The notes under the pieces: model-generated | The model's database searches: none | Seen by the model: only the letters and a program-made list of their open reading frames with translations | Told to the model about the DNA's origin: nothing | Made by a program: the position numbers and the translations under genes | Shown here: positions 14,377 through 22,994 of the stretch, piece by piece | Layout of the letters: every line of letters starts with the position of its first letter | How positions within the stretch are numbered: position 1 is the first letter of the stretch | DNA from: an uncultured Eggerthella sp. | GTDB taxonomy: Bacteria > Actinomycetota > Coriobacteriia > Coriobacteriales > Eggerthellaceae | Assembly (NCBI GenBank): GCA_902464295.1 | Contig: CABQIW010000030.1 | Span: 1-24,105 of the forward strand | Length of the DNA stretch: 24,105 bases | Direction: 5' to 3'

Positions 14377-14904
14377 TTAGCGGAAACGTTGTTTTTTATC
14401 CACCGTCCACGCTTCATTGCCCGACGAAACATCAGGGAATTTGCGCGCCACCAAATAGAGAAGAACACACAGAATAAGGTTGAAGATAGTTGCCGGAAGA
14501 GCGCGCGCTGCGATCAGATCGAAGAACGCCGCCGGATACCCCAGAACAAGCTGCACGATAACGACGATCATCTCGTAGAACAAAAGCGATACCGCGCACG
14601 AGACGAGCACCATGGCGATGCTCGATTTATCGAGAACCTCGAACACACGCGAGAGCGCAAATGAGATGATGAGCAGCAGAAGCGGCGTGAGCCCGAAGGG
14701 AACCTTCGTGAACAGGTCCGATATGATACCCATCACAAAGGCATAGACATAGGTGGTGTCTTCGCGGCGCACGATCGAAAGCACGATCACGAAGGCAACG
14801 ATGAAATTCGGAACGACCGAATAGATGGCGATGACAGGCGCGACTACGACCTGCAGCAAGACGACCACGGCCGCAGAGACGAGAGGAACGAGCTTTTCAC
14901 GCAT
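14377..14904 (-). CDS. mreD: Rod shape-determining protein MreD
   Basis: A 175-residue, almost entirely hydrophobic protein with about five membrane helices, the usual size and profile for MreD. The stretch YAFVMGIISDLFTKVPFG, a conserved membrane motif in the family, supports the call, as does its position between mreC and PBP2. The ATG at 14904 follows the mreC stop by 3 bases, with AGGGGAG of the mreC end acting as its ribosome site. MreD links MreC and PBP2 to cytoplasmic MreB filaments. Confidence 0.9.
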   Translation of the reverse strand: MREKLVPLVSAAVVVLLQVVVAPVIAIYSVVPNFIVAFVIVLSIVRREDTTYVYAFVMGIISDLFTKVPFGLTPLLLLIISFALSRVFEVLDKSSIAMVLVSCAVSLLFYEMIVVIVQLVLGYPAAFFDLIAARALPATIFNLILCVLLYLVARKFPDVSSGNEAWTVDKKQRFR

Positions 14905-14907
14905 GAG

Positions 14908-15909
14908 CTACTCCCCTCCTTCTTGGTTCGGTTCAGACGATCCGCCCGAAGACTGACCACTACCCTGCTGATCCCCGTTATCCCCGTTTGCTGCCCTGCG
15001 GCTCGCAAGCGTTTGAGGATCAACAGCCCGCACGATCGCTTCGTTATCCGCAGCGTTGGCATCGCCCATACTGATAACGACGAGCGCTTCAGAGATGTTG
15101 TTGAACGACGCATTCGGCGTGACCACGATCGTACGCGACGCACTGCCGGGACGCTGCTCAATCTTGGTGATCATGCCCACTACCAGACCACGATAATAGC
15201 CGCCACCAAGGCCGGAAGTGATAACGACATCTCCCTCTTTGATCTCAACATTGTCGTCGATGCCTTCGAGGTAGAGCGTGCCTTCGACCGAGCCGCGCAA
15301 GATGCCTTCAGCGCGAGACGACTGCACGAGCACCGAAACGCCACTTTGCGGATCAGTAAGCAAGCGAACATCGCACGTAACGGGCGTGGTCGAGATCACC
15401 TGACCGATAACACCCGTGGCGCCCATGACCGGCATGCCGTTCTTGATACCTGATGCACTGCCCGCATCGAGCGTGATGGAGCGATTATAGGAATCGGTAG
15501 AATAGCCAACTACGCGCGCGGCGATGGAGGTGAAGCCATAAGCATCGGCAAGCCCGATGAGCGATTCTAAGCGTGCTGCTTCTTGGCGGTATTCCTCAAG
15601 TTCAACGACCATCTGCGAAAGACGGGCATTGTTCTCTTTGAGCTGATTGTAAGAGGCATCGGATGCAGTGAGATCTTCGACCGACATCGATCCAGAGACC
15701 GCAAGTGACCCCACCGTGGTACCGACCGCCGTGAGCGGCGTCACCAAAGAAGAGGTGGCGTTTTGCAGCGTATGGATCGGTCCTTCCTCGCTTTCACGAG
15801 CATAGGCAACGAAGAGAATAAGGGAGACCACAAGGAGAACGATCAGGAGTGTTCTTCCTCCTAGATGGCCACCGAACTGCACTGGATTGTTCTTGATCTT
15901 CAGGGCCAT
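14908..15909 (-). CDS. mreC: Rod shape-determining protein MreC
   Basis: The 333-residue protein has a short cytoplasmic N-terminus, one membrane helix (about 19-36, LLIVLLVVSLILFVAY), a coiled coil (about 85-118, ASYNQLKENNARLSQMVVEL), and the two beta-barrel domains of MreC (SITLDAGSASGIKNGMPVMG; GDVVITSGLGGGYYRGLVVG). The last 40 residues are a Gly/Ser/Gln/Asn-rich tail. MreC is the extracytoplasmic scaffold that activates PBP2/RodA. The ATG at 15909 lies 15 bases after mreB. The order mreB-mreC-mreD-PBP2-rodA is the classic shape operon. Confidence 0.93.
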   Translation of the reverse strand: MALKIKNNPVQFGGHLGGRTLLIVLLVVSLILFVAYARESEEGPIHTLQNATSSLVTPLTAVGTTVGSLAVSGSMSVEDLTASDASYNQLKENNARLSQMVVELEEYRQEAARLESLIGLADAYGFTSIAARVVGYSTDSYNRSITLDAGSASGIKNGMPVMGATGVIGQVISTTPVTCDVRLLTDPQSGVSVLVQSSRAEGILRGSVEGTLYLEGIDDNVEIKEGDVVITSGLGGGYYRGLVVGMITKIEQRPGSASRTIVVTPNASFNNISEALVVISMGDANAADNEAIVRAVDPQTLASRRAANGDNGDQQGSGQSSGGSSEPNQEGGE

Positions 15910-15924
15910 GTGCTAGATGAGCTC

Positions 15925-16980
15925 CTATTTCGAACGCATCAATATCTGTTTGAGAGCGGCGGGCGTTTCGAGAACCTTCAAACAGCCGGTTACCACGTTG
16001 GTAAGAGCGGTTTCGCTCGTCCAGACCGGAATCTCGAGCTTGTTGGTGAGATAGCGGTCAAGACCTGAGAGCAAGCCACCACCACCGGTGAGCAGGATGC
16101 CGTTGGAGATGATGTCCGATGCCAGGTCGGGGTTGGTCTTCTTGAAGGTCTCCTTGATGTGAACGACCATCTCGTCGATGGGTTCCTGGAGCGCCTCACG
16201 CACATCTTCAGATTGGATCGTGACCTCTTTAGGCTGCTCAGTGAGCACATCCTGGCCAGAGATGATCATGTCACGTTCGCGTCCATCTTCGAAGGGAAGG
16301 ATGGAACCGATCTTGATCTTGATGACCTCTGCCGTACGCTCACCGATCTTGATGCCCAAGAGATCGCGCAGATGCATGGCGATAGCCTCATCGAGGCGAT
16401 TGCCTGCCAAACGAAGCGAAGAGGACGTAACGATGCCGCCGAGCGAGATGACCGCCACTTCAGTGGTGCCACCGCCGATATCGACGACCATCGAACCCGT
16501 AGGTTCGGTAACGGGCAGATCGGCACCCATCGCAGCAGCCATGGGCTCTTCGATGAGGTATGCCTGACGTGCGCCCGCCTGGATGGTGGCCTCGAACACC
16601 GCGCGCTTCTCGACCGACGTTGCACCGCAAGGGATGCACACGACGATGCGCGGCTTGGGCTGCCAAGGATAGCGACGCGGAGCCGCCTTGTTGATGAACG
16701 CCGAGATCATGGCCTCGGTGATGTCGTAGTCGGAAACCACGCCATCGTGGAGAGGATGTTCGGCGGAGAAGGTATCGGGAGTGTGGTTGATCATGTTCTT
16801 CGCTTCATGACCAACAGCCAGAACGCGATGCGTGCTGCGCTCGATGGCCACAACGGAAGGCTCGTTGATCACGACCCCTTGCCCGCTTATGCCAACAAGC
16901 GTATTTGCAGTTCCGAGGTCGATCGCCATATCGTATGACGATGACGACGAAGCGCTCTGGATAAAATCAAAAAAGGACAT
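15925..16980 (-). CDS. mreB: Rod shape-determining protein MreB (bacterial actin)
   Basis: The 351-residue actin-fold ATPase shows the phosphate-1 loop DLGTANTLV (21-29), the phosphate-2 motif VVDIGGGTTEVAV and the adenosine motif LLTGGGGLLSG, with the MreB-typical stretches VAIERSTHRVLAVGHEAK and YLIEEPMAAAMGADLP. The N-terminus (MSFFDFIQ) could be a membrane-binding amphipathic helix, followed by a serine run. It forms membrane-bound filaments that direct elongation. GAGGAA lies 5 bases before the ATG at 16980. An 86-base gap with a possible promoter separates it from the hydrogenase genes. Confidence 0.96.
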   Translation of the reverse strand: MSFFDFIQSASSSSSYDMAIDLGTANTLVGISGQGVVINEPSVVAIERSTHRVLAVGHEAKNMINHTPDTFSAEHPLHDGVVSDYDITEAMISAFINKAAPRRYPWQPKPRIVVCIPCGATSVEKRAVFEATIQAGARQAYLIEEPMAAAMGADLPVTEPTGSMVVDIGGGTTEVAVISLGGIVTSSSLRLAGNRLDEAIAMHLRDLLGIKIGERTAEVIKIKIGSILPFEDGRERDMIISGQDVLTEQPKEVTIQSEDVREALQEPIDEMVVHIKETFKKTNPDLASDIISNGILLTGGGGLLSGLDRYLTNKLEIPVWTSETALTNVVTGCLKVLETPAALKQILMRSK

Positions 16981-17015
16981 GCGTGTTCCTCACGGTCTTT
17001 ATCGTGCAGCTTTCG

Positions 17016-17026
17016 ATTCTATCATA
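17016..17026 (-). promoter_or_regulatory. Possible -10 region of the mreB operon
   Basis: In the 86-base gap upstream of mreB the minus strand contains TATGAT and, overlapping it, TAGAAT, 36-46 bases before the ATG. No clear -35 is visible. It would allow the elongasome genes to be transcribed independently of the hydrogenase. Confidence 0.35.
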
Positions 17027-17066
17027 GGCACCGCGTACGCAAAAGGACACGGTGCATGAGTGGAGC

Positions 17067-18350
17067 TTAATGAACGCTACAGGAAAGGCACGGGTCGTAG
17101 GCACGGACGAGCTTGGCGATCTCAGAGCGGATGTAGCCTTCGTCGAGGCCTGCTTCAACGAGCACTTCGACCAGGTGACGCGTATCGGCTTCAAGCGAAG
17201 CGAGATTCTGGGACGTTGGCGTGATGATAGAAGCATGCAGAACGCGGCCTTCATCGTCGAACTCGAGCTTATGGAAGACCACACCGCGCGGCGCTTCGCT
17301 CATGCCCACGCCTACACCAGCACGCACTTCGAAGGGAACCGGCTTCGAATCGCCCTCCCCCTTCGCCAATTCACGGCAGATCCCCGCGCAGCGGATGAGC
17401 GCATCTAAGATCTCGATAGCTTGCGCCAGATTGTTCTTCATGGGGTTCTTCTCTTCAGGACGAAGACCCGCCTTTGCAGAAGCGAACTTCGCCTCTTGCG
17501 AAAGATGATCCCACGAAGCGTTCAAACGAGAGAGCGCCGAGGTGAAGACGGGCTTACCCGTTGCTTTCACGCGTGTGAAGAGCGCACCAGAATGCGGCAC
17601 TTCATATTCTTCAAGGTACGACTCGAAATCATGCGCATCGAAGCGAACGTGCTCGTCGATGAGCTCGAGCGTGTTCGAAGACTGCACCGGGTAGTAATCG
17701 TCCTCGACCATAGCCAAAAGATCGGAAGCGGTATGGATCTCGGTGATGCGGAACGAAGAGAACAGATCAACCGTCGCTTTCGCGAACGGGATAGCCGCTT
17801 CGAGTCGATCGGCAAGCTCAAGGTATTCCTGCGCGCTGATCTCGTGCGTGAAACCGCCCACCACCGCCGTGATGGGATGAATCGAGCGACCACCTACGAG
17901 CGTGCAAAGATCATTGCCGAGCTTCTTCAAATCGAGTGCCTGATTGAACAGTTCAGGGTCTGATTGCGCAAGCGGGAATACGCTTTCTTCGCCCACGAAA
18001 TCGGGCACGACGAACACGAAGAGGTGGGAGGCATGATTCTGCAGGTAGGAGCCATACACGAGCAACTCGCGCAGCATCTTCGTGCGCGGCGAGACTTCGA
18101 TGCCGAACGCATCCTCGACCGCTTTAAGGTCGGTCACGCAATGGCTCGGCGAGCAGATGCCGCAGATGCGCGAAGAGATGTAGGAGCAATCCTTATAACT
18201 CTGCCCGCGCACCATGCTCTCGAACAGGCGCGCTGGCTCGACGATGTTCATCTCAACGGTCTTCACCACGTCGTCTTCGATGACCACGTGCACATTGCCA
18301 TGGCCCTCGACACGCGCGACATGATCGATATTAAGCTGGGAGCGTGTCAT
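17067..18350 (-). CDS. hydA: [NiFe] hydrogenase large (alpha) subunit, group 3b-like
   Basis: The 427-residue subunit carries both metal-binding motifs: L1 RICGICSPSH (Cys63, Cys66) and L2 DPCLSCSVH (Cys421, Cys424). It should hold the Ni-Fe(CN)2CO site that oxidises or makes H2. The protein ends at His427, the residue after which most large subunits are cleaved, so there is no C-terminal extension. The ATG at 18350 is chosen for its AAGGAG, 4 bases upstream, and because a longer frame would intrude on the small-subunit gene. The start overlaps the small-subunit stop by 20 bases. With its three partners it forms a soluble NAD(P)-linked enzyme of the group 3b type. No hyp maturation genes lie in the window. 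Confidence 0.92.
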   Translation of the reverse strand: MTRSQLNIDHVARVEGHGNVHVVIEDDVVKTVEMNIVEPARLFESMVRGQSYKDCSYISSRICGICSPSHCVTDLKAVEDAFGIEVSPRTKMLRELLVYGSYLQNHASHLFVFVVPDFVGEESVFPLAQSDPELFNQALDLKKLGNDLCTLVGGRSIHPITAVVGGFTHEISAQEYLELADRLEAAIPFAKATVDLFSSFRITEIHTASDLLAMVEDDYYPVQSSNTLELIDEHVRFDAHDFESYLEEYEVPHSGALFTRVKATGKPVFTSALSRLNASWDHLSQEAKFASAKAGLRPEEKNPMKNNLAQAIEILDALIRCAGICRELAKGEGDSKPVPFEVRAGVGVGMSEAPRGVVFHKLEFDDEGRVLHASIITPTSQNLASLEADTRHLVEVLVEAGLDEGYIRSEIAKLVRAYDPCLSCSVH

Positions 18351-19146
18351 GTGACTCCTTGTCTTCTGGGGCAATGAGCGGATTGGTTTGGTTGAAGATC
18401 GTAAGCTTGCGATCGAACTCTTCAGGAGAAAGCCCGAAACGCTCGACCGCTTTACGTGCTGATGCGAGGTTAGCCTTCGGTGAAAGACCGCGGCATCCCA
18501 TGCAGGGTCTTCCCAAGCTCGGGCAGCGCGCCATGCAACCACCGTTGGTCACCATGCCCAAACAGATCTCGCCACGCGGATAAAAACAGATATTCTCTTG
18601 GCGTTTGCATTCGGCGCACATCGTCGTGGAGCGGCGATGGCGGTTCGAACCATGCAATGCCGCGCTGAGCACTTGCGCGAACTCGTAGAAATCGATCGGA
18701 CAAGAGAGCACTGCATAATCGACATCGATGACATCCTTCACCGCACGCGGTTCGATCACGGTGCCGCACGCCTCGGGAAGCGTGTCGTAGACTTCCCCAA
18801 TGCGCCCCTCGAAACCTTGCGCTGCCATGCCAGGAATACCGGCAGTATGTGCGCATGCTCCGATCGTGATGACGATCTCCGCCTTTTCGCGCAGTTGTTT
18901 GACCTGCTCGATGGCTTCTTCGGTGGTCACCGCGCCCTCGATGATCGCGATATCGAACTCTTCTGGCATCGGTTCGCTCGAAGCAAGTTGCCAGTATTCA
19001 AGATCGATGCGCCCGAGGATGTCGGTGAGGAAATGCTCTTGATTGGTGATCTGCAGCTGACAACCGAAGCAGCTCGCCAGGCCCACGACCACGACGCGCA
19101 GCGGCTTCTGTTCGGCGCAGGATGAGGACAGGGGTTGCTTTTCCAT
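18331..19146 (-). CDS. hydD: [NiFe] hydrogenase small (delta) subunit
   Basis: The 271-residue small subunit has the proximal [4Fe-4S] cluster ligands in LASCFGCQLQ (Cys26, Cys29), followed by GACAHTAG and LSCPID. The C-terminal part has further Cys groups (CAECKRQENIC and CMARCPSLGRPCMGC) for additional clusters. There is no twin-arginine signal peptide or C-terminal membrane helix, so the enzyme is cytoplasmic, as expected for group 3. I chose the ATG at 19146, one base after the gamma-subunit stop with AGGGG 10 bases upstream, instead of a start 18 codons earlier inside the gamma gene. The gene overlaps the large subunit gene by 20 bases. Confidence 0.92.
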   Translation of the reverse strand: MEKQPLSSSCAEQKPLRVVVVGLASCFGCQLQITNQEHFLTDILGRIDLEYWQLASSEPMPEEFDIAIIEGAVTTEEAIEQVKQLREKAEIVITIGACAHTAGIPGMAAQGFEGRIGEVYDTLPEACGTVIEPRAVKDVIDVDYAVLSCPIDFYEFAQVLSAALHGSNRHRRSTTMCAECKRQENICFYPRGEICLGMVTNGGCMARCPSLGRPCMGCRGLSPKANLASARKAVERFGLSPEEFDRKLTIFNQTNPLIAPEDKESHDTLPA

Positions 19147-19147
19147 A

Positions 19148-20065
19148 TTACATCGACCCCTGGATGTTCTTGGCTTCCCAATAATTGAACACCGGTCCAT
19201 CGAAGCAAACGTATTGATGTCCGATCTGGCAGTGTCCGCAGCGACCCATACCGCACTTCATGTGACGCTCGAACGACATGAAGATGCGATCATAGCTGAT
19301 GCCCTTCTTTGCCATCTCTTCGACCACGAAGCGATACATCACCGGCGGCCCGCAGATGGCACCATAGGTGTTATCGGGATCGACCTCGAGATCTTTGAAA
19401 GCTTCAGTGACCAGGCCGACGTTGCCCTTCCAATCGGGATGGGGCTTATCGATCGTGAGGTAGAAATCGAAATCGGGCCGATGGCTCCACATCTCGAACT
19501 GCTCGCGGAACATGATCTCTTCCGGGCTGCGTGAGCCATAGATGATCGTGACGTTGCCGAATTCGGAGCGTTCGTCGTGGATGTTATTGATCAGCGAACG
19601 CAAAGGCGCGATGCCAAGACCGCCTGCCACGAGCAGGATGTCGTGCCCCTTCATGTCTTCGAACGGGAAAGGGTGGCCATACGGGCCGCGCAGCCCCACG
19701 ATATCGCCACACTGCATGTTATGAAGCGCGCTCGTAACATCACCCGCACGACGTACGCAGATCTCGATGAAACCGCTCTTCGAAGGCGACGATGAGATGG
19801 AGATGGGAACCTCGCCCACGCCGAAGACGCTCACGCATACGAATTGCCCAGGCTTGTGGTGGAATGCATCACGGATGCGATCATCGATAAGGCGCAGCTC
19901 GAACAGCGTCTCCTTTTCCGTGAGCGGTGTCATGGACGTGATGCGCGCCGACCACGGACGATACGGATTCGCCGCCATCATCTCTGCGCCATCGAGCGGT
20001 GCTTTGTAGTTGTAGTGCCCTTTGACCGCGAGCTTAGTGGGCGCTGTGCGACGTTTACTCTCCAT
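19148..20065 (-). CDS. hydG: Hydrogenase gamma subunit, FAD/NAD(P)-binding ferredoxin reductase-like
   Basis: A 305-residue flavoprotein resembling the gamma subunit of sulfhydrogenases and AsrB. The N-terminal barrel binds FAD (PGQFVCVS, ICVRRAGDVT), and the middle domain binds NAD(P)H (LVAGGLGIAPLRSL, ICGPPVMY). The C-terminus holds a [2Fe-2S] motif (CGMGRCGHC, with a fourth Cys in YVCFDG). It passes electrons between NAD(P)H and the hydrogenase core. The first 30 residues are polar and variable. The ATG at 20065 overlaps the beta-subunit stop by 11 bases, with GAGG just upstream. Confidence 0.92.
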   Translation of the reverse strand: MESKRRTAPTKLAVKGHYNYKAPLDGAEMMAANPYRPWSARITSMTPLTEKETLFELRLIDDRIRDAFHHKPGQFVCVSVFGVGEVPISISSSPSKSGFIEICVRRAGDVTSALHNMQCGDIVGLRGPYGHPFPFEDMKGHDILLVAGGLGIAPLRSLINNIHDERSEFGNVTIIYGSRSPEEIMFREQFEMWSHRPDFDFYLTIDKPHPDWKGNVGLVTEAFKDLEVDPDNTYGAICGPPVMYRFVVEEMAKKGISYDRIFMSFERHMKCGMGRCGHCQIGHQYVCFDGPVFNYWEAKNIQGSM

Positions 20066-21095
20066 CTGCCTCAGCCCCCTTGCGGTCGAAGAACTTCAAA
20101 ACCTCGATCGGATTGATGTTGGCCTTGCAGGCATACACGCAGCGACCACATCCAACGCAGAGCTGGTAATCGTGGCTGCCCGTGAAGCCGTTGAGCTTGT
20201 GATAGAAACGATGGCGCACACGCTTGCGATTCGTGTCGCGGAAGTTATGGCCACCTGCAACGAGCGCGAACTCAGGCGAGGTGCACGAATCCCACACGCG
20301 GATGCGACTGCCGTGCTTGCCATCGGGGTCGAGCTCGTCATAGATATCGAAGCAGAAACAGGTAGGACAGACTGCACTGCAGGCACTGCACGATTGACAG
20401 CGCTCGCCCATCTCGGTCCAGAATTCATCGCGATGGAACACGTCCATCATCATGGCAACCTCTTGCACATGCGGGATGTTGGTGTTGAAGCTCTCTTCGC
20501 GCTGGCGCGTTACGCGGCGGAATTCGCGACGGTCTTCGTCGGTTGCATGCTTAGGATCGCACGATGCTTCGAGCACGCTGGCTGCCTCAACGCCGGCAAG
20601 CGAGACGAGGTACTTATCGCCGATCCTCTGCAGGAACATATCGGTACCCATGCGCGCCTCATCGGTGCCGCACAGGTTGCAGAAGCACGCAGGTCCCGGC
20701 ATGCAGCCCAAGCCCACGATGAGCGTGTTCTCGCGCCGCTTCGTGTAGTAGGGATCGGGATACGCGCAGTCTTTGTACACCAGATCGAGCCGATTGAGCG
20801 CATTGATGTCGCACGGATGCACGCCGAAGAGCACGCGCGGCTTAAGATCGATCGCGAAATCAGTGACCTCATTCTCCTCTGCATCGAAGCGCATGAGCAC
20901 TTCTTCTGAAGGGAGGAAGAATTTCTTAGGTGAAGCGATCGTGGTGGTGTAGTCGAACTCCACTTCATCGGGATCATGGATGACGGCAAAAACATAGCCC
21001 TGGTCGCGTTTGACCGGGGCTATGACTTCATAATCATTCATGAAACCACGAACGAGTGAAGAAAGCTTGTCTGCATCGATAACACGATAGAGCAT
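20055..21095 (-). CDS. hydB: Hydrogenase beta subunit, 4Fe-4S electron-transfer protein
   Basis: The 346-residue protein resembles HydB of sulfhydrogenases and the AsrA subunit of anaerobic sulfite reductase. It has two [4Fe-4S] motifs: Cys233, 236, 239, 243 (CQSCSACSAVCP) and Cys313, 316, 319, 323 (CVGCGRCVYACK). A further Cys group, CMPGPACFCNLC (131-142), is also present. It relays electrons between the gamma flavin subunit and the catalytic heterodimer. AAAGGA lies 8 bases before the ATG at 21095. It is the first gene of the beta-gamma-delta-alpha operon, whose order matches hydBGDA of Pyrococcus furiosus. Confidence 0.92.
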   Translation of the reverse strand: MLYRVIDADKLSSLVRGFMNDYEVIAPVKRDQGYVFAVIHDPDEVEFDYTTTIASPKKFFLPSEEVLMRFDAEENEVTDFAIDLKPRVLFGVHPCDINALNRLDLVYKDCAYPDPYYTKRRENTLIVGLGCMPGPACFCNLCGTDEARMGTDMFLQRIGDKYLVSLAGVEAASVLEASCDPKHATDEDRREFRRVTRQREESFNTNIPHVQEVAMMMDVFHRDEFWTEMGERCQSCSACSAVCPTCFCFDIYDELDPDGKHGSRIRVWDSCTSPEFALVAGGHNFRDTNRKRVRHRFYHKLNGFTGSHDYQLCVGCGRCVYACKANINPIEVLKFFDRKGAEADGE

Positions 21096-21130
21096 GTACG
21101 CTTCCTTTCGTAAGCAGCCTCACGAGCAGT

Positions 21131-21150
21131 GTTGCGCAGGGTTGCGCACG
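21131..21150. repeat. 10-base direct repeats upstream of the hydrogenase operon
   Basis: GTTGCGCAGG and GTTGCGCACG lie in tandem (9 of 10 identical) in the 63-base gap between ndk and hydB. One helical turn separates the copies, which suits a protein-binding site. No -10 element is evident here. Confidence 0.4.
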
Positions 21151-21158
21151 GGCGAGAC

Positions 21159-21563
21159 TTACGCGAAGAAGATCGCCATCTCGCGCTCGGCCGATGCGAC
21201 CGAGTCAGAACCGTGGATTACATTTTCGTCCATAATCAGGCCGAAGTCACCACGGATCGTGCCGGGGGCTGCCTCAGCTGGATTAGTGGCACCCATGAGC
21301 GAACGGCACTTCAGCACCGCACCATCACCAGAGATGATCATCTTCACGACCGGGCCGGAAGTGATATAGGTGATGAGGCCATCGTAGAAGGGCTTGCCTT
21401 CGTGCTCCTGATAGTTCGCTGCAGCCTGCTCGGGCGTGACGTTACCGAGCTCCATGCGCTCGATCTTAAGGCCAGCACGCTCGAAGCGATTGATGATCTC
21501 ACCAATGTGACCATTAGCAACACCATCGGGCTTGATCATAATGTAGGTCTTTTCCATTGCCAT
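21159..21563 (-). CDS. ndk: Nucleoside diphosphate kinase
   Basis: The 134-residue protein is a full-length nucleoside diphosphate kinase. It has the N-terminal TYIMIKPDGVANG motif, phosphate-binding residues in GAVLKCRSLMGATNP, and the phosphohistidine His117 in NVIHGSDS. It equilibrates NTP and NDP pools by transferring phosphate through this His. The ATG at 21563 is chosen because AAAGGAA lies 7 bases upstream; a frame extended by 24 codons has no supporting ribosome site. It lies 82 bases after the TPR gene and 63 before the hydrogenase operon. Confidence 0.96.
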   Translation of the reverse strand: MAMEKTYIMIKPDGVANGHIGEIINRFERAGLKIERMELGNVTPEQAAANYQEHEGKPFYDGLITYITSGPVVKMIISGDGAVLKCRSLMGATNPAEAAPGTIRGDFGLIMDENVIHGSDSVASAEREMAIFFA

Positions 21564-21645
21564 GTATGATTTCCTTTCATTCAAGGTTTCCAAAGCTGAT
21601 TGCACGAATAGAACCCGGCAAATCCGAGATCCCATCTTCGCTCAT

Positions 21646-22992
21646 TTAATGCTGAGAGGTGAAATAGAGCGTTGCTCCGGTGATCTTCCAGCCAACGCCA
21701 TCGCGCACGAGCGAGACCTCATAGGGCACCGTACCACCTTCAGGGGTGGTGGCATCCACATAGACCTTCGCGGTGGTAAGGTCGTTTACCTCGCCCACGA
21801 TCTGGACTGAAGAACCTGCCTCAATGGCATCCGCGATGCGAGCACGCTTCGTATCGTCCAGATCGCCACTGAGCACCTCTTCATTCGTAGGATCAGCGAA
21901 GAGCTCCGTGATGACATCCTGCTTCGTAGGAATGCCGAAGCCCTGCGTGACCACGTAGGCTGCCCCACCAACGAGCGCAGCTACGATGATGATAACGATG
22001 ATGGCGATAACGATGCCCTTCTTACGCTTCTTCTTCGTAGCCGAGTGCGCCCAGTCTTGCAGGCGCACATCGTTTTCGTTGAAGAAGTTCGTGTCATACG
22101 GGTTGCCATACGCATCGACCTGATCGTTGATGTCGTGCGAAGAGAGCACCATCGTGCCCGCTTCAGCAAGATGCTCGCGGTCGTCTGCCACGTCGAACGG
22201 AACCGCACTGCCCGAAACATCGAGCCCCGAAAGATCTTTCTCTTCTGGCTCAGGAGCATGCTCTTCTTCAGTAATGCCTGAGGCCACCGCTTGGATCGCG
22301 CGCTGGTAATCCACATTAGCTGCATCGTTGAAAACGTACGTCTGATCGGCGAGGGCCGACTCGAACGCCTTCACTGCTTTTGCCATCTTGCCTGCGGCGA
22401 CATACGCCTGACCCATGTTCGCGAACAGCTTATTGCGGGTGGCGGGAGTCATATCGAACTGAAGCGCGCTCTCATATGAAGCGATCGCATCCATCGGACG
22501 ATCGAGCGCCATGAAGCACACGCCCAAGTTCAAGAGCGCTTTGGTGGGATCAGGGTTGGATTCATCGAGCGCCGCAGAGCGGAACGACGCGCCTGCTTCC
22601 GCTGATTTGCCAAGCTTCAAGTAAGCGTTGCCGAGCCCCATATAGGCTTTGTAGCCCGTCTTGTACTTCGGATCCTCAAGTGCCTCAGCGAAGAACGGGA
22701 TCGCGTCTTCGTAATCGAGCTGCGAAGCATAGACCGTGCCAAGGTTATAGGCAACCGAGCCGAGCGCGTCGTAGGCATTGTCATGCAAAGCCTGCGAATA
22801 GGCATGGATCGCTTCGTTGGGATCGTGAAGTTTTACCAGGCAATTGCCAATCTGATGATAGAGAAGACCGATTTCGCCGGGCGCGAGCGCAACCGAGGTG
22901 TCCTTGAGACACTCGGTGAAATCTGCGAGCGCGGTTTCATAGTCCTTCTCGACATAGGCACTGCGCGCCTGTTGGAACAGATCATTGTTCAT
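21646..22992 (-). CDS. TPR protein with a single membrane anchor
   Basis: The 448-residue protein starts with tetratricopeptide repeats covering residues 1 to about 235 (for example ALLNLGVCFMALDRPMDAIASYESAL). An acidic low-complexity linker (about 240-310) leads to a Lys/Arg patch KKKRKK and one membrane helix (326-348, GIVIAIIVIIIVAALVGGAAYVV). About 100 residues follow, presumably outside the cell. By the positive-inside rule the TPR part is cytoplasmic. The external segment resembles small DUF4878-like alpha/beta domains only loosely. I infer a scaffold or membrane adaptor, with no known partner. The gene starts 2 bases after the cyclophilin stop; its ribosome site (AGGGC) is weak, suggesting translational coupling. 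Confidence 0.8.
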   Translation of the reverse strand: MNNDLFQQARSAYVEKDYETALADFTECLKDTSVALAPGEIGLLYHQIGNCLVKLHDPNEAIHAYSQALHDNAYDALGSVAYNLGTVYASQLDYEDAIPFFAEALEDPKYKTGYKAYMGLGNAYLKLGKSAEAGASFRSAALDESNPDPTKALLNLGVCFMALDRPMDAIASYESALQFDMTPATRNKLFANMGQAYVAAGKMAKAVKAFESALADQTYVFNDAANVDYQRAIQAVASGITEEEHAPEPEEKDLSGLDVSGSAVPFDVADDREHLAEAGTMVLSSHDINDQVDAYGNPYDTNFFNENDVRLQDWAHSATKKKRKKGIVIAIIVIIIVAALVGGAAYVVTQGFGIPTKQDVITELFADPTNEEVLSGDLDDTKRARIADAIEAGSSVQIVGEVNDLTTAKVYVDATTPEGGTVPYEVSLVRDGVGWKITGATLYFTSQH

Positions 22993-22994
22993 AG

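Noticed and set aside
18351..18542. N-terminal extension of the hydrogenase large subunit
   Set aside because: It would run through the small-subunit gene for nearly 200 bases. The ATG at 18350 has AAGGAG at the right distance and gives the normal family N-terminus.
20022..20909. 295-codon plus-strand frame opposite the hydrogenase beta subunit
   Set aside because: The minus strand has complete iron-sulfur motifs and a ribosome site; the plus frame has neither domain nor ribosome site.
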